From contig NZ_FONV01000011.1 in assembly GCF_900113015.1 (NCBI RefSeq), positions 398,034-462,033 of the forward strand: DNA of 64,000 nt, written 5' to 3'. Positions 19,338 through 28,241 of this stretch are shown one piece after another. Position 1 is the stretch's first letter, and every line of letters begins with the position of its first letter. Made by a program: the position numbers and the translations under genes. Under the pieces are notes generated by a model. The model did not search any database, was not told where the DNA came from, and worked only from the letters and a program-made list of their open reading frames with translations. The DNA comes from Actinoplanes philippinensis. GTDB taxonomy: Bacteria > Actinomycetota > Actinomycetes > Mycobacteriales > Micromonosporaceae.

Positions 19338-20024
19338 TCAGATCGGCTTGGGAGCGCCCAGCGCGGCCTGGATGGCCCGGCCCAGGGTGGCGACCACCAG
19401 AGCGACGCTGGGCCGCACGATGGAGTCCTCCAGGGTCACGTCACCGACGAAGCCGGCGTTGCTGGCGATCTCGGCGAGCCGCTCGTGCGCCCGGTCGGCC
19501 TCGTCCGGCGGGAGCTTCAGCGCCGGCTCCATCCGCGCCGCGACGAGCAGCGTGGCCAGCGCGGCCGTCCGCTCGTCGGGCAGGGTGTTGCCGATCAGCG
19601 CGGCGGCCAGCCGGCTGCGGATCTCGGCCTCGTACGCCGGATCGGTGGTCGGGTAGCGGTGCACGTGGATGACGCCCAGCTGGGTCTCGTCCACGTCCTG
19701 CACCACGCCCCGCGCGCACAGATCCTCCAGGACCCGCGTGCGCAGCCGGTGCCGGAGGCGCTGCAGCCACTGGGCCGGCGTGTGCGGCTCCTCGGTCGTG
19801 ATCTTCGCCAGCACGGCGTCGGCCACCGGGTCGCCGATCGGTGTGGCGTCCACGACCTTCAGGTATCCGTCGGCCGCGTAGGCAACACGATTCGCCAGAG
19901 CGAGATCGATCAGGACGGCCGCGGCCATACCGAGATCGAGGCCGATCCGGGATCCGGTCGCTTTACCGCTCTGGTCGTCATACGCGAGGAGAAGCAGTTC
20001 CTCGGCGAGGGGGATGGACGTCAT
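19338..20024 (-). CDS. GPP34 (GOLPH3/Vps74-like) phosphoprotein
   Basis: About 228 residues. The N-terminus PLAEELLLLAYDD and the following LDLGMAAAVLIDLALANRV fit the GPP34 domain of eukaryotic Golgi phosphoprotein 3, an adaptor that binds membrane phosphoinositide and retains glycosyltransferases. Bacterial versions are frequent in actinobacteria and uncharacterised. It follows the large glycosyltransferase gene by 17 bases on the same strand (or overlaps its stop if TTG 20045 is used), so all three genes of this envelope operon are likely co-transcribed. That context suggests it works with, or positions, these transferases. Confidence 0.85.
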   Translation of the reverse strand: MTSIPLAEELLLLAYDDQSGKATGSRIGLDLGMAAAVLIDLALANRVAYAADGYLKVVDATPIGDPVADAVLAKITTEEPHTPAQWLQRLRHRLRTRVLEDLCARGVVQDVDETQLGVIHVHRYPTTDPAYEAEIRSRLAAALIGNTLPDERTAALATLLVAARMEPALKLPPDEADRAHERLAEIASNAGFVGDVTLEDSIVRPSVALVVATLGRAIQAALGAPKPI

Positions 20025-20041
20025 GTCCGAACGATAGTTGC

Positions 20042-23000
20042 TCAACGCCCGGCCGCCATCATCCAGTCGACGAGCTTTGCCGCCGCGCCGCCCTCACCAC
20101 CGGCGCCGTGCGTCGCCGCGAAGGCCTCCGCCCGGTGCCGGTGTTCGGCCACTATCGCCGGAATGTCCTGCAACGCGGCCGCCACCTCGGAGGACTCCCG
20201 CAGCAGCGGGCCCGGGGCCTCCCGCTCCAGGTCCACGTTGAGGCCCGGGGAGCTCTCGAACTCCTCCAGGTCGGGCACGTAGAGCAGGGCCGGGCGGCCG
20301 GTGCTCGCGTAGTCGGCGAGCAGGGCCGAGTAGTCGGTGATCAGCATGTCGGTGGCGAGCAGGAGTTCACTCACCTGGGGGTATGCCGTCACGTCCAGCA
20401 CGCCGTCGACCTGGCCCATCACATCGTCCGGGACGCCCGGATGGCGGCGCACCAGCAGCCGGTGGTCCGGCGGCAGGGCGGACGCGACACCGAGCAGGTC
20501 GAGCAGCCGGCCCGGGTCGCTGGCCCCGCGGCGGCGCAGGTCCGAGGGGCGGCGGGTCGGGGCGTACAGGACCAGGCTGGTCTTCTCCGGCAGGCCGAGC
20601 AGCTGCAGCACGTGGGCCTTCGCGGCGTCCCGGTCGATCGCGGAGAGCAGGTCGTTGGCGGGCCGGCCGTACTCCAGCACCGTCCCGTCGAAGCCCAGCT
20701 CCTCGCGCAGCACCGGCGTGGCGGTGGGACTCGGCGAGGCCACCGCGGTCCACGACGCCGCGTCCGAGCGCAGCTGGTCGATCAGGGTCTGGCCGAGCGG
20801 GTGGGCGCTGGCCAGGGCGCCGGACCGGGCCACCGGCCAACCGCCGGCGAGCCGCAGCACCACCTGGCCGGACGCCGGCTTGAACCAGAGCGGCAGGTTG
20901 TCGTTGGTGACCACCCACCGGCTGGTGGCGAGCGCCGCATACCACCCCTCGGAGCCGAGCGACACCGCCTCGACACCGTCCGGCAGCGGCTGGCCGCGGT
21001 CCACGGTCCAGAGCACCGCGGGCGCGTCCGGCCGGGACCGCAGCTCGGCGAGGATGGCGGCCGGGTCGTCGAAGAACCGGCGGCCCGGGGCGGCGTCGAG
21101 CAGCACCACGTCGCGCAGCTCCGGCCGGCCGGAGGCCGGGAAATACCGCTTGAGCAGCCGGTTGTGCTCCTCGGGGCCGGTCTCCGGGACGATCAGGTCG
21201 AGCACCGCACGGTCGTTGGGGCCACCACGCATGCGGCCCCGCACGCCGTCGGTGTCCGGCCCGTCGAGCGGCAGCGCGGCCAGCACCGCGGCGTCGAAGG
21301 CCAGCGGCGTGGTGGTCTCGTGCCGGTTGCCGGGCGCCCGGAACGTCAGGTCCCAGGTGCCGGCGACCAGCGGCAGCCGGCCGGCCAGGGTCGGGACGCG
21401 GGCCGGGTCGACGGCCACCTCCCAGCGCCCGTCCACCACCTTCAGCGGCAGGCCCAGGTCCTTGCGGCGGCCCCGCAGGCGCAGCAGCAGCCGGCCTTCG
21501 GCGGGCACCGGGCTGTCGCCGCTGAGCACCAGCACGCCATCGGGGCGCCAGCTGATGTCGGTGACCACCGGGCCCTGCGGGCGGGTGGCGATCGAGACGG
21601 CCCGGTTGCTCTCGGCGACGGTCGTGAAGACCTCGTCGCTGCCGTACGCCGTACGCATCGCCCGGTAGTCGTCCCCGGCCATCAGGCGGACCGTCTCGCC
21701 GGTCACCAGCTCCAGCAAGAACCGCTGCCCGTAGTGGCCCTCGGCATGGTTGTCGTCGCGGACGTCGAGCGCGATCCACTCCAGCGGCACCCGGGCGGTG
21801 AACTCGCGCCCGTCCTCGCCGATCTCGGCCTGCACGGTGTGCGCGACGATGCCCGCGGCCCGGCACAGCCGGATCTGCGCGCTGTCCCGCCGCTGGCGCA
21901 GCCGGCCCACCAGGACCAGGTCGTCGCCGTCCCGGTGGCTGCCGGTGAGCCAGCCGTCCGCCTTGATCACGGAGACCCGCAGGTCGCCCTTGGCCGCGAA
22001 CGGCATCACCCACACGCCGGGCGCCACCGGGATCCGGGGCATCGGCTCGGTCCAGTCGGCAGGCACCTGGACCACGGTCTTGCGCAGTTGCAGGCCCTGG
22101 GTCACGGCGGCCGCGATGGTCCACTGGCCGGCCTGCCAGGAGCTGCCGGCGCGCAGCGACTCGGGCTTGAGCCGCAGCACGAAGCCGCCGGCCTGCGAGC
22201 GCGACCACATCGGGATCCGGCGGCCCTCGGCCGGGTTGCTGGCCCAGAAGACCTTCAGCCGGCCGGTGCGGGTGCTCGGCGCCGCCGGGGAGCCGATCGA
22301 GCCGGCCAGCACGAGCTTTCCATTTTCCCAGGTGACCGAGCGGACGACCGCCTCCACGTGGGACGCCTTGACCGGCTTGGCGTTGAGCCGGTAGCCGTGG
22401 TCGATCAGCTCGATCAGGTCGTCGAAACGGCCCTGGTTGATCAGTTTCCAGTGCGGGCGGATCTCGGCCGGCAGCTCGCTGATCGCCGACGGGTCCACCT
22501 GCTTCAGGTACTCCCGGGACAGCTCCATGAACGTCGACTGGAACTCGGGCGCCGCCGACGGCAGGAACTTGAAGTAGTTGCTGAGCTGGTCCTTGATGGA
22601 CAGTTTCAGGAACTCCTGGCGCAACTCCTGCTTGCCGGCCCGGTCGAGCGCCGCTGCGGCCAGCTCGATCGAGTGGAACCGGTCCACCAGGTTGCGCAGG
22701 TCACCGCCGGACTGGGTGATCGACCGGACGGCGCCCTCCCGGAGCCGCCAGAAGTAGATCGTCCCGGCGACCACCGCGACCTTCTTCGCCAGCGCGTGCG
22801 CGGGCACCGTGACCGGAGCGTCCTCGTAGAGCCGGCCGACCGGGAACTCGAAGCCGTGCCGGTCGTAGAAGCTGCGGCGGAACAACTTGTTCCAGATCGT
22901 CCGGTCGGCCAGCAGCGCCGGCCGCTCGGAGACGTGGGCCTCCAGGTTGGTCTTGGTGATCGCGATCTTGTGCGGCGCGCCGCGGTGGGTGCCCCGCGAG

Positions 23001-23377
23001 GTGAGCCGCACGACACCGCCGGTGGCGAAGTCGGCGCCGCCGGCCAGGGCGCCGACCAGCACCTCGTACGCGTGCGCGGCGAGCAGGTCGTCACTGTCCA
23101 CGAAGGCCAGGAACTCCCCGGTCGCGGCCGGCATCCCGGCGTTACGGGCGGCGCTGAGGCCGCCGTTGGCCTGCCGGATCAGCTGGAACCGGGGGTCCGC
23201 GGCGACATACTCCTCGGCGATCGCCGCGGAGCCGTCGGTGGAGCCGTCGTCCACCAGGATGACCTGCAGATCGGTGTAGGTCTGGGCACGCAGCGAGTCC
23301 AGACAGTCCCGCAGGAACGTCTCGACGTTGTAGATCGGCACGATCACGCTGACCAGGCCGGGCACCAGCTCAGACAA
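20042..23377 (-). CDS. Glycosyltransferase family 2 fused to a divergent CDP-glycerol glycerophosphotransferase-like domain
   Basis: About 1111 residues. An N-terminal GT-A domain (VSVIVPIYNVE, acceptor-side AFVDSDDL about residue 90) is followed by a long middle region of about 430 residues of beta-rich character, then a TagB/TagF-like domain ending ITDYSALLADYA. The His-Gly-Thr-Pro element typical of this transferase family is not seen: the equivalent stretch reads LRLAGGWPVARSG, so catalysis by the C-terminal domain is doubtful. Likely acts in synthesis or decoration of a poly(glycerol phosphate)-type wall polymer at the inner membrane. The start is TTG 23377 (overlapping the upstream stop by eight bases) or GTG 23365. 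Confidence 0.85.
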   Translation of the reverse strand: MSELVPGLVSVIVPIYNVETFLRDCLDSLRAQTYTDLQVILVDDGSTDGSAAIAEEYVAADPRFQLIRQANGGLSAARNAGMPAATGEFLAFVDSDDLLAAHAYEVLVGALAGGADFATGGVVRLTSRGTHRGAPHKIAITKTNLEAHVSERPALLADRTIWNKLFRRSFYDRHGFEFPVGRLYEDAPVTVPAHALAKKVAVVAGTIYFWRLREGAVRSITQSGGDLRNLVDRFHSIELAAAALDRAGKQELRQEFLKLSIKDQLSNYFKFLPSAAPEFQSTFMELSREYLKQVDPSAISELPAEIRPHWKLINQGRFDDLIELIDHGYRLNAKPVKASHVEAVVRSVTWENGKLVLAGSIGSPAAPSTRTGRLKVFWASNPAEGRRIPMWSRSQAGGFVLRLKPESLRAGSSWQAGQWTIAAAVTQGLQLRKTVVQVPADWTEPMPRIPVAPGVWVMPFAAKGDLRVSVIKADGWLTGSHRDGDDLVLVGRLRQRRDSAQIRLCRAAGIVAHTVQAEIGEDGREFTARVPLEWIALDVRDDNHAEGHYGQRFLLELVTGETVRLMAGDDYRAMRTAYGSDEVFTTVAESNRAVSIATRPQGPVVTDISWRPDGVLVLSGDSPVPAEGRLLLRLRGRRKDLGLPLKVVDGRWEVAVDPARVPTLAGRLPLVAGTWDLTFRAPGNRHETTTPLAFDAAVLAALPLDGPDTDGVRGRMRGGPNDRAVLDLIVPETGPEEHNRLLKRYFPASGRPELRDVVLLDAAPGRRFFDDPAAILAELRSRPDAPAVLWTVDRGQPLPDGVEAVSLGSEGWYAALATSRWVVTNDNLPLWFKPASGQVVLRLAGGWPVARSGALASAHPLGQTLIDQLRSDAASWTAVASPSPTATPVLREELGFDGTVLEYGRPANDLLSAIDRDAAKAHVLQLLGLPEKTSLVLYAPTRRPSDLRRRGASDPGRLLDLLGVASALPPDHRLLVRRHPGVPDDVMGQVDGVLDVTAYPQVSELLLATDMLITDYSALLADYASTGRPALLYVPDLEEFESSPGLNVDLEREAPGPLLRESSEVAAALQDIPAIVAEHRHRAEAFAATHGAGGEGGAAAKLVDWMMAAGR

Positions 23378-25499
23378 GGGGTTCCCCCAGGAAGACGCGC
23401 CGGACGACCCGCTCGGCGGCGTGACCGTCCTCCAGGGAGCAGAACCGCTCCCGGAAACGGCCCCGGGCCTGCCGGGCGGCCTCGTCGTCGATCGCACCGG
23501 TACGGAACGCGTCGACGAGCTCGTCGAAGGTGCGGACGAACGTGCCGGGATGGTCGGCTTCCAGGTCGAACGAGACGCCGCGCACCGCTTTGTAGACCTC
23601 CCAGTCCGGCGCAAAGATGATCAGCGGCCGGTTCAGCACCGCATAGTCGAACATCACCGACGAGAAGTCGGTGATCATCGCGTCGGACGCGATCGCCAGG
23701 GTCTCGACCGACGGGAAGCTGGACACGTCGAGCACCCGGGGATGCCGCGGCGGGAAGCCGATCGAGTCGTAGAAGTAGTGGCCACGCAGCAGGACCCGGA
23801 CGTTCGGGCCGAGCGCCTCGGCCAGCTCGTCCACGTCCAGCGGCGGGGTGAAGACGGAGTGCCACTCACGGTGCGTCGGCGCGTAGAGCACGACCTGCTC
23901 GTCGGCGCCCAGGCCCAGCTCGGCCCGCGCGGCCGCGACGTCCTCCGGGCCGGCCAGGGCCAGCCGGTCGTTGCGCGGATACCCGGTTTCCAGCGTCTCG
24001 CCTTTGATCGGGAACTGCCGGTCCCAGAGCAGCGTCGTGTGCCGGTTCGCGGTGATGCTGAAGTCCCACTTCGCGAGGTTCAGCCGCATCCGGTCGGGGT
24101 TGAAGCTGCCCAGCGAGGCCGGGAACCGCGGCTGGTCCAGGCCCATCGTCTTGAGCGGCGTGCCGTGGTGGGTCTGCACCTGGATCTGGTCCGGCCGTTT
24201 CACCACGTCCGGCGGGAACGTGGCGTTGTTGATCATGTACTTGGCGCGGGCGATCGTCCGGAAATACTCCTTGGTCCCCGGGTGCACCACCGGCACGCCC
24301 TCGGGCACCTCGCGGGCGCCACGCTTGACCACCCAGACACCCCGGACGTGCGGGGCCAGCTCCTTGGCCTTCTCGTAGATCGCGGCCGGGTTGCAGGCGT
24401 AACCGCGGTACCAGTACGCCCCGTACACCGCCAGGTTCTCGTCGACCGGCAGCCGCAGCTGCTGCTTGTAGTAGCGCAGCAGGTTGGCCTTGCGCAGCGT
24501 CGACCGGGCCTTGCCCGAGGCGCCCCGGGCCTTGCCGACCACACCGCCGACCGCGCCACGGCCACGGCGCAACAGACGGTACGCCGAGTAGGAGTCGGAG
24601 GCGAGCAACGTGAGCCGCAGGCCGCCGAGGCCGCCCGGGCGCGGAGCCGTCCGCTTCTCGTGCTTGCGCAGCAGCCCGGAGATCTCCGTGAACATCGCGC
24701 GCCGCGCCTTCTCCGGCACCCGCGACCCGTTGTCCAGGATGCCGAGCAGCTCACCGACCGCCCGGTTCAGCACGCGGCGGCGGGTCTTCGGGTCGGCCTG
24801 CTCCACAACGGACAGGCTCAGCACCCGATCCCACTGGCGGACCGCCTCGACATGCCGCTTCGACCGCCCGCGCAGCGAGCCCTGCCGGTCCATCCGCTGG
24901 ATGTAGCAGGGCGGCTCCAGCGTGGCCACGTTGTCGGTCGCGGCCAGCACCGCGTAGGCGAAGGCCAGATCCTCATACCACTCGGTCTCGAAACGGATGC
25001 CGGCGTCGATCAGGAACTGCCGGCGCACCACCAGACCGCCCAGCGGCGGCGGGGCGACGGTGAGCGCCTCCACACCGGTCCGCGCCTTCTTCGGCGTCAC
25101 GGAGCGGGACACCTTACGGTTCCACCGCTCCCGCGCGACGCCGATCAGCAACACGTCGGGCTTCTCCTCGGAGAGCCGCGCCTCGACGGCCGCCAGAGCG
25201 CCCGGGGCGATCCGGTCGTCGCCGTCGACGAACCACACATACTCACCCGTCGCGCGGTCCAGCCCGGCGTTGCGCGCGGCGCCCGGCCCGACGTTGCTCT
25301 CCAGGTGGATCGCGACGATCCGCGGATCAGCGGCGGCACGCTCGTCGATGACCTGGCCGGTGTGGTCGGGGGAGGCGTCGTCGACCGCCACGACCTCCAC
25401 GTCCCCGACAGACTGCTGGCGCAGAATCGAATCCAGACATTCGTTCAGATAACCCTGCACTTGCCACGCAGGCACGACTAAACTGGTCAAGTTCGGCAT
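23370..25499 (-). CDS. Glycosyltransferase family 2 fused to CDP-glycerol glycerophosphotransferase (TagF-like)
   Basis: A 709-residue bifunctional enzyme. The GT2 domain starts LTSLVVPAWQVQGYL and has WFVDGDDRI as DxD-type metal site. The C-terminal half is a complete CDP-glycerol glycerophosphotransferase with QTHHGTPLKTMG, RVLLRGHYFY and ITDFSSVMFDYA. It should polymerise or add glycerol phosphate from CDP-glycerol onto a lipid-linked wall teichoic acid-like chain. ATG 25499 is the first gene of the operon. Codon 7 is TTA, the rarest Leu codon in such genomes, a possible bldA-type control point. Confidence 0.9.
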   Translation of the reverse strand: MPNLTSLVVPAWQVQGYLNECLDSILRQQSVGDVEVVAVDDASPDHTGQVIDERAAADPRIVAIHLESNVGPGAARNAGLDRATGEYVWFVDGDDRIAPGALAAVEARLSEEKPDVLLIGVARERWNRKVSRSVTPKKARTGVEALTVAPPPLGGLVVRRQFLIDAGIRFETEWYEDLAFAYAVLAATDNVATLEPPCYIQRMDRQGSLRGRSKRHVEAVRQWDRVLSLSVVEQADPKTRRRVLNRAVGELLGILDNGSRVPEKARRAMFTEISGLLRKHEKRTAPRPGGLGGLRLTLLASDSYSAYRLLRRGRGAVGGVVGKARGASGKARSTLRKANLLRYYKQQLRLPVDENLAVYGAYWYRGYACNPAAIYEKAKELAPHVRGVWVVKRGAREVPEGVPVVHPGTKEYFRTIARAKYMINNATFPPDVVKRPDQIQVQTHHGTPLKTMGLDQPRFPASLGSFNPDRMRLNLAKWDFSITANRHTTLLWDRQFPIKGETLETGYPRNDRLALAGPEDVAAARAELGLGADEQVVLYAPTHREWHSVFTPPLDVDELAEALGPNVRVLLRGHYFYDSIGFPPRHPRVLDVSSFPSVETLAIASDAMITDFSSVMFDYAVLNRPLIIFAPDWEVYKAVRGVSFDLEADHPGTFVRTFDELVDAFRTGAIDDEAARQARGRFRERFCSLEDGHAAERVVRRVFLGEPLV

Positions 25500-25757
25500 A
25501 GGTGGACGCAGACCATCCGTGTGACGTCGTCGAGGAAGCGCCCACAGTATCATCGACGCAAACGGCGACCGTCATTAAGATGACCATCTAACTTCGACCC
25601 CGTAGCGGCGGCGATAGGCTGTGCGGGCTGCGGTTTTGCCGGGCACCGGAGCAGGTTGCCCCACACGGCGGCAACGGGCGGACGAACATATCGTTTCCCC
25701 CGCCTGTCGGCTGATGCCGGATCGGGCTTATCCCCTTTGTCAGGCTAGGGTGCATCG

Positions 25758-26246
25758 GTGCGAGCAGTCCTGGCAACCCTCGGATACGTCTTCTCCCCCG
25801 ACCGCAGCCGCATCCTGATGATCCGCCGGGACGCCCGCCCCGACGACATCCACTACGGCTACCACAACGGCCTCGGCGGCAAGCTGGAGCCCGGCGAGGA
25901 CGTGGTCACGGGCCTGCGCCGGGAGATCCACGAGGAGGCCGGGATCGACTGCACCGGCATCGAACTGGCCGGCACGATCTCCTGGCCGGGCTTCGGCCGC
26001 GACGGCGAGAACTGGTTCGGCTTCCTCTTCCGGATCACCGCCTGGACCGGGACGCCGCACACGGCCAACGACGAGGGCACCCTGCACTGGATCCCCGTCG
26101 ACGAGGTGCTCTCCGGCACGCTCCCGATGTGGGAGTCCGACCGCCACTTCCTGCCCCTGGTCTTCGCCGAGAAACCCGAGGTGTTCCACGGCGTCATGCC
26201 GTTCGCCGCCGGCAAGGCGCTCAGCTGGGACTTCAACACCATTTAG
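25758..26246 (+). CDS. Nudix hydrolase (MutT/8-oxo-dGTPase-like)
   Basis: A 162-residue Nudix protein with a complete Nudix box GGKLEPGEDV...RREIHEEAGI (about residues 39-61), which binds the metal and hydrolyses nucleoside diphosphate-X compounds. The residues WESDRHFLPLVF near the C-terminus resemble MTH1/8-oxo-dGTP diphosphatases, so nucleotide-pool sanitation is the best guess. GTG 25758 start. It is divergent from the teichoic-acid-type operon across 258 bases that must hold both promoters. Confidence 0.9.
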   Translation: MRAVLATLGYVFSPDRSRILMIRRDARPDDIHYGYHNGLGGKLEPGEDVVTGLRREIHEEAGIDCTGIELAGTISWPGFGRDGENWFGFLFRITAWTGTPHTANDEGTLHWIPVDEVLSGTLPMWESDRHFLPLVFAEKPEVFHGVMPFAAGKALSWDFNTI

Positions 26247-26611
26247 GGGTACGGCCGGCCGGCCCCCGCCGAATCGGGACCGTCCCGCCGGCGCCGGGCG
26301 ACGCCCGCGCCACTCCCGGCCCCAGCGCCGCCGCCGGGCTGATGCGATGGTCACCGGCTGGTCGTCAGCGCTGCCTGGTCGTCAGCGCTGCCTGAAGACC
26401 ACCGGAACAGCACTGACGACGAGCCGGAACCGAACGCCGGCCGCGCCGCGCGCCACGGGCCCGGCCGCCGCGCGACGCCGGGTGCGGGGCTCACGGAACA
26501 CCGCATGAGCCCGGCGGTCGCGCTGTCGGCACGGACCCGGCAGCCACCTCGCGCGGTGGCCACGGGAGGCGCCGGTGCGGTCGTGGGTGCAGTGGCCGTA
26601 CCACATCGGGT
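26247..26611. other. Intergenic stretch without a supported gene
   Basis: Between the Nudix gene and the convergent upp gene lie 365 bases. Two short minus-strand frames (26351-26606) have no recognisable content and no ribosome site. A tandem 17-bp duplication is the only structure seen. Confidence 0.5.
26361..26394. repeat. Tandem 17-bp duplication
   Basis: The 17-mer GTCGTCAGCGCTGCCTG occurs twice in direct succession (26361-26377 and 26378-26394), probably a replication-slippage product. Each copy contains the palindrome AGCGCT. Confidence 0.9.
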
Positions 26612-27244
26612 CTAGAAGCGGCGCATGCCGCCGAACTGACGGTCGCCGGCGTCGCCCAGGCCGGGCACGATGTAGGCCTTGTCGTTGAGGCCCTGGTCGA
26701 TCGACGCGGTGATCAGGCGCAGCGGCAGGCCCGAGTCCTTCAGGCGCTCGACGCCCTCGGGGGCGGCCAGCACGCAGCAGATGATGATGTCGGTGCAGCC
26801 GCGGTCGGCGAGCAGACGGCAGCAGTGCAGCAGTGAGCCTCCGGTGGCCAGCATCGGGTCGAGGACCAGAACCGGCCGGCCGGTCAGGTCGGCCGGCAGC
26901 GACTCCATGTAGGCGCGCGGCTCGTGGGTCTCCTCGTCGCGGGCCAGGCCGACGAAGCCCATCGACGACTCGGGCAGCAGCGCGAGGGCGGCGTCGGCCA
27001 TGCCGAGGCCGGCCCGGAGCACCGGGACGATCAGCGGCGGGTTGGCGAGCCGGGTGCCCTCGGTCGGCGCGACCGGGGTCTCGATGGCGTATTTCTCGAC
27101 GGCGAAGAGACGGGCCGCCTCGTAGACCACCATGGTGGTCAGCTCGTGCAGCGAGGCGCGGAACACACCGGAGTCGGTGTCGGTACGGCGCATCGCGGTG
27201 AGCCGGGTCTGGGCCAGGGGATGATCTACGACTAGGACGTCCAC
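26612..27244 (-). CDS. upp: Uracil phosphoribosyltransferase
   Basis: A 210-residue enzyme converting uracil and PRPP to UMP. Family features are HPLAQTRLTAMR at the N-terminus, VPVLRAGLGMAD, the PRPP loop VLDPMLATGGS, and the C-terminal uracil site PGLGDAGDRQFG. GTG 27244 (MDVLVVDHPL) is preferred over TTG 27265 since it gives the usual length and N-terminus. It is divergent from deoC across 60 bases, and forms part of the pyrimidine salvage set in this window. Confidence 0.96.
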   Translation of the reverse strand: MDVLVVDHPLAQTRLTAMRRTDTDSGVFRASLHELTTMVVYEAARLFAVEKYAIETPVAPTEGTRLANPPLIVPVLRAGLGMADAALALLPESSMGFVGLARDEETHEPRAYMESLPADLTGRPVLVLDPMLATGGSLLHCCRLLADRGCTDIIICCVLAAPEGVERLKDSGLPLRLITASIDQGLNDKAYIVPGLGDAGDRQFGGMRRF

Positions 27245-27304
27245 GGCTGACAACCTATCGTTCAACCAAGATCAACTGTCACAGGGTTGCGTAGAATCCC
27301 TTTC

Positions 27305-28234
27305 ATGACTGTGACAGTGTCCGCCGGTCTGTCTGATCTCCGCTCGTTCCTGCACGGCCTGCCCGGGGTCGACAAGGTGGGCGTCGAGGCGCGGGCGGCG
27401 GCGCTCGCCACCCGCTCGATCAAGACGAGCGCCAAGGCACACGCCATCGACCTGGCCATTCGCATGGTCGACCTGACCACGCTGGAGGGCGCCGACACGC
27501 CGGGCAAGGTGCGTGCGCTGTGCGCCAAGGCCCGCCGGCCCGACCCGGCCGACTCCTCGTGCCCGCCGGTCGCCGCGATCTGCGTCTACCCGGCGATGGT
27601 TCCGGTGGCCGCCGCCGCGCTCGCCGGGTCCGGCGTGCACCTGGCCAGCGTGGCCACCGCCTTCCCGTCCGGGCAGGCGCCGCTCGAGGTCAAGCTGGCC
27701 GACACCCGTGACGCGGTGGCCGCCGGCGCCGACGAGATCGACATGGTGATCAGCCGGGGCGCGTTCCTCGCCGGGGAGTACAGCAGGGTCTTCGACGAGA
27801 TCGTGGCGGTCAAGGAGGCCTGCGGCGGCGCCCACCTCAAGGTCATCCTGGAGACCGGCGAGCTGGGGACGTACGACAACGTCCGCCGGGCGTCCTGGCT
27901 GGCGATGCTGGCCGGCGCCGACTTCATCAAGACGTCGACCGGCAAGGTGGCGGTCAACGCGACGCTGCCGATCACCCTGGTGATGCTGGAGGCGGTCCGC
28001 GACTTCCGGGAGCGGCACGGCCGGGTCATCGGGGTCAAGCCGGCCGGCGGCATCAAGACCACCAAGGACGCCGTCAAGTACCTGGTGTTGATCAACGAGA
28101 CCGTGGGCGACGACTGGCTCACCCCGGACCGGTTCCGGTTCGGGGCGTCCTCGCTGCTCAACGATCTGCTCATGCAGCGCACCAAGCTCACCACCGGCCA
28201 CTACGCCGGTCCGGACTACTTCACCCTGGACTGA
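27305..28234 (+). CDS. deoC: Deoxyribose-phosphate aldolase
   Basis: A 309-residue class I aldolase splitting 2-deoxyribose 5-phosphate to glyceraldehyde 3-phosphate and acetaldehyde, the sugar-catabolic step after nucleoside phosphorolysis. The Schiff-base Lys lies in GADFIKTSTGK (about residue 217), with KVILETGEL and VKPAGGIKT forming the rest of the pocket. It is the longer, N-terminally extended actinobacterial form. ATG 27305 is the start. The aldehyde dehydrogenase gene begins seven bases after the stop, which fits removal of the acetaldehyde product. Confidence 0.95.
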   Translation: MTVTVSAGLSDLRSFLHGLPGVDKVGVEARAAALATRSIKTSAKAHAIDLAIRMVDLTTLEGADTPGKVRALCAKARRPDPADSSCPPVAAICVYPAMVPVAAAALAGSGVHLASVATAFPSGQAPLEVKLADTRDAVAAGADEIDMVISRGAFLAGEYSRVFDEIVAVKEACGGAHLKVILETGELGTYDNVRRASWLAMLAGADFIKTSTGKVAVNATLPITLVMLEAVRDFRERHGRVIGVKPAGGIKTTKDAVKYLVLINETVGDDWLTPDRFRFGASSLLNDLLMQRTKLTTGHYAGPDYFTLD

Positions 28235-28241
28235 GGCCACC

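Noticed and set aside
19841..23620. Plus-strand open frame of about 1,260 codons
   Set aside because: Antisense shadow of the glycosyltransferase fusion gene, which has clear domains on the other strand.
26351..26606. Two short minus-strand frames between the Nudix gene and upp
   Set aside because: Arg-rich, overlapping each other in different frames, and containing the 17-bp duplication; no ribosome site.
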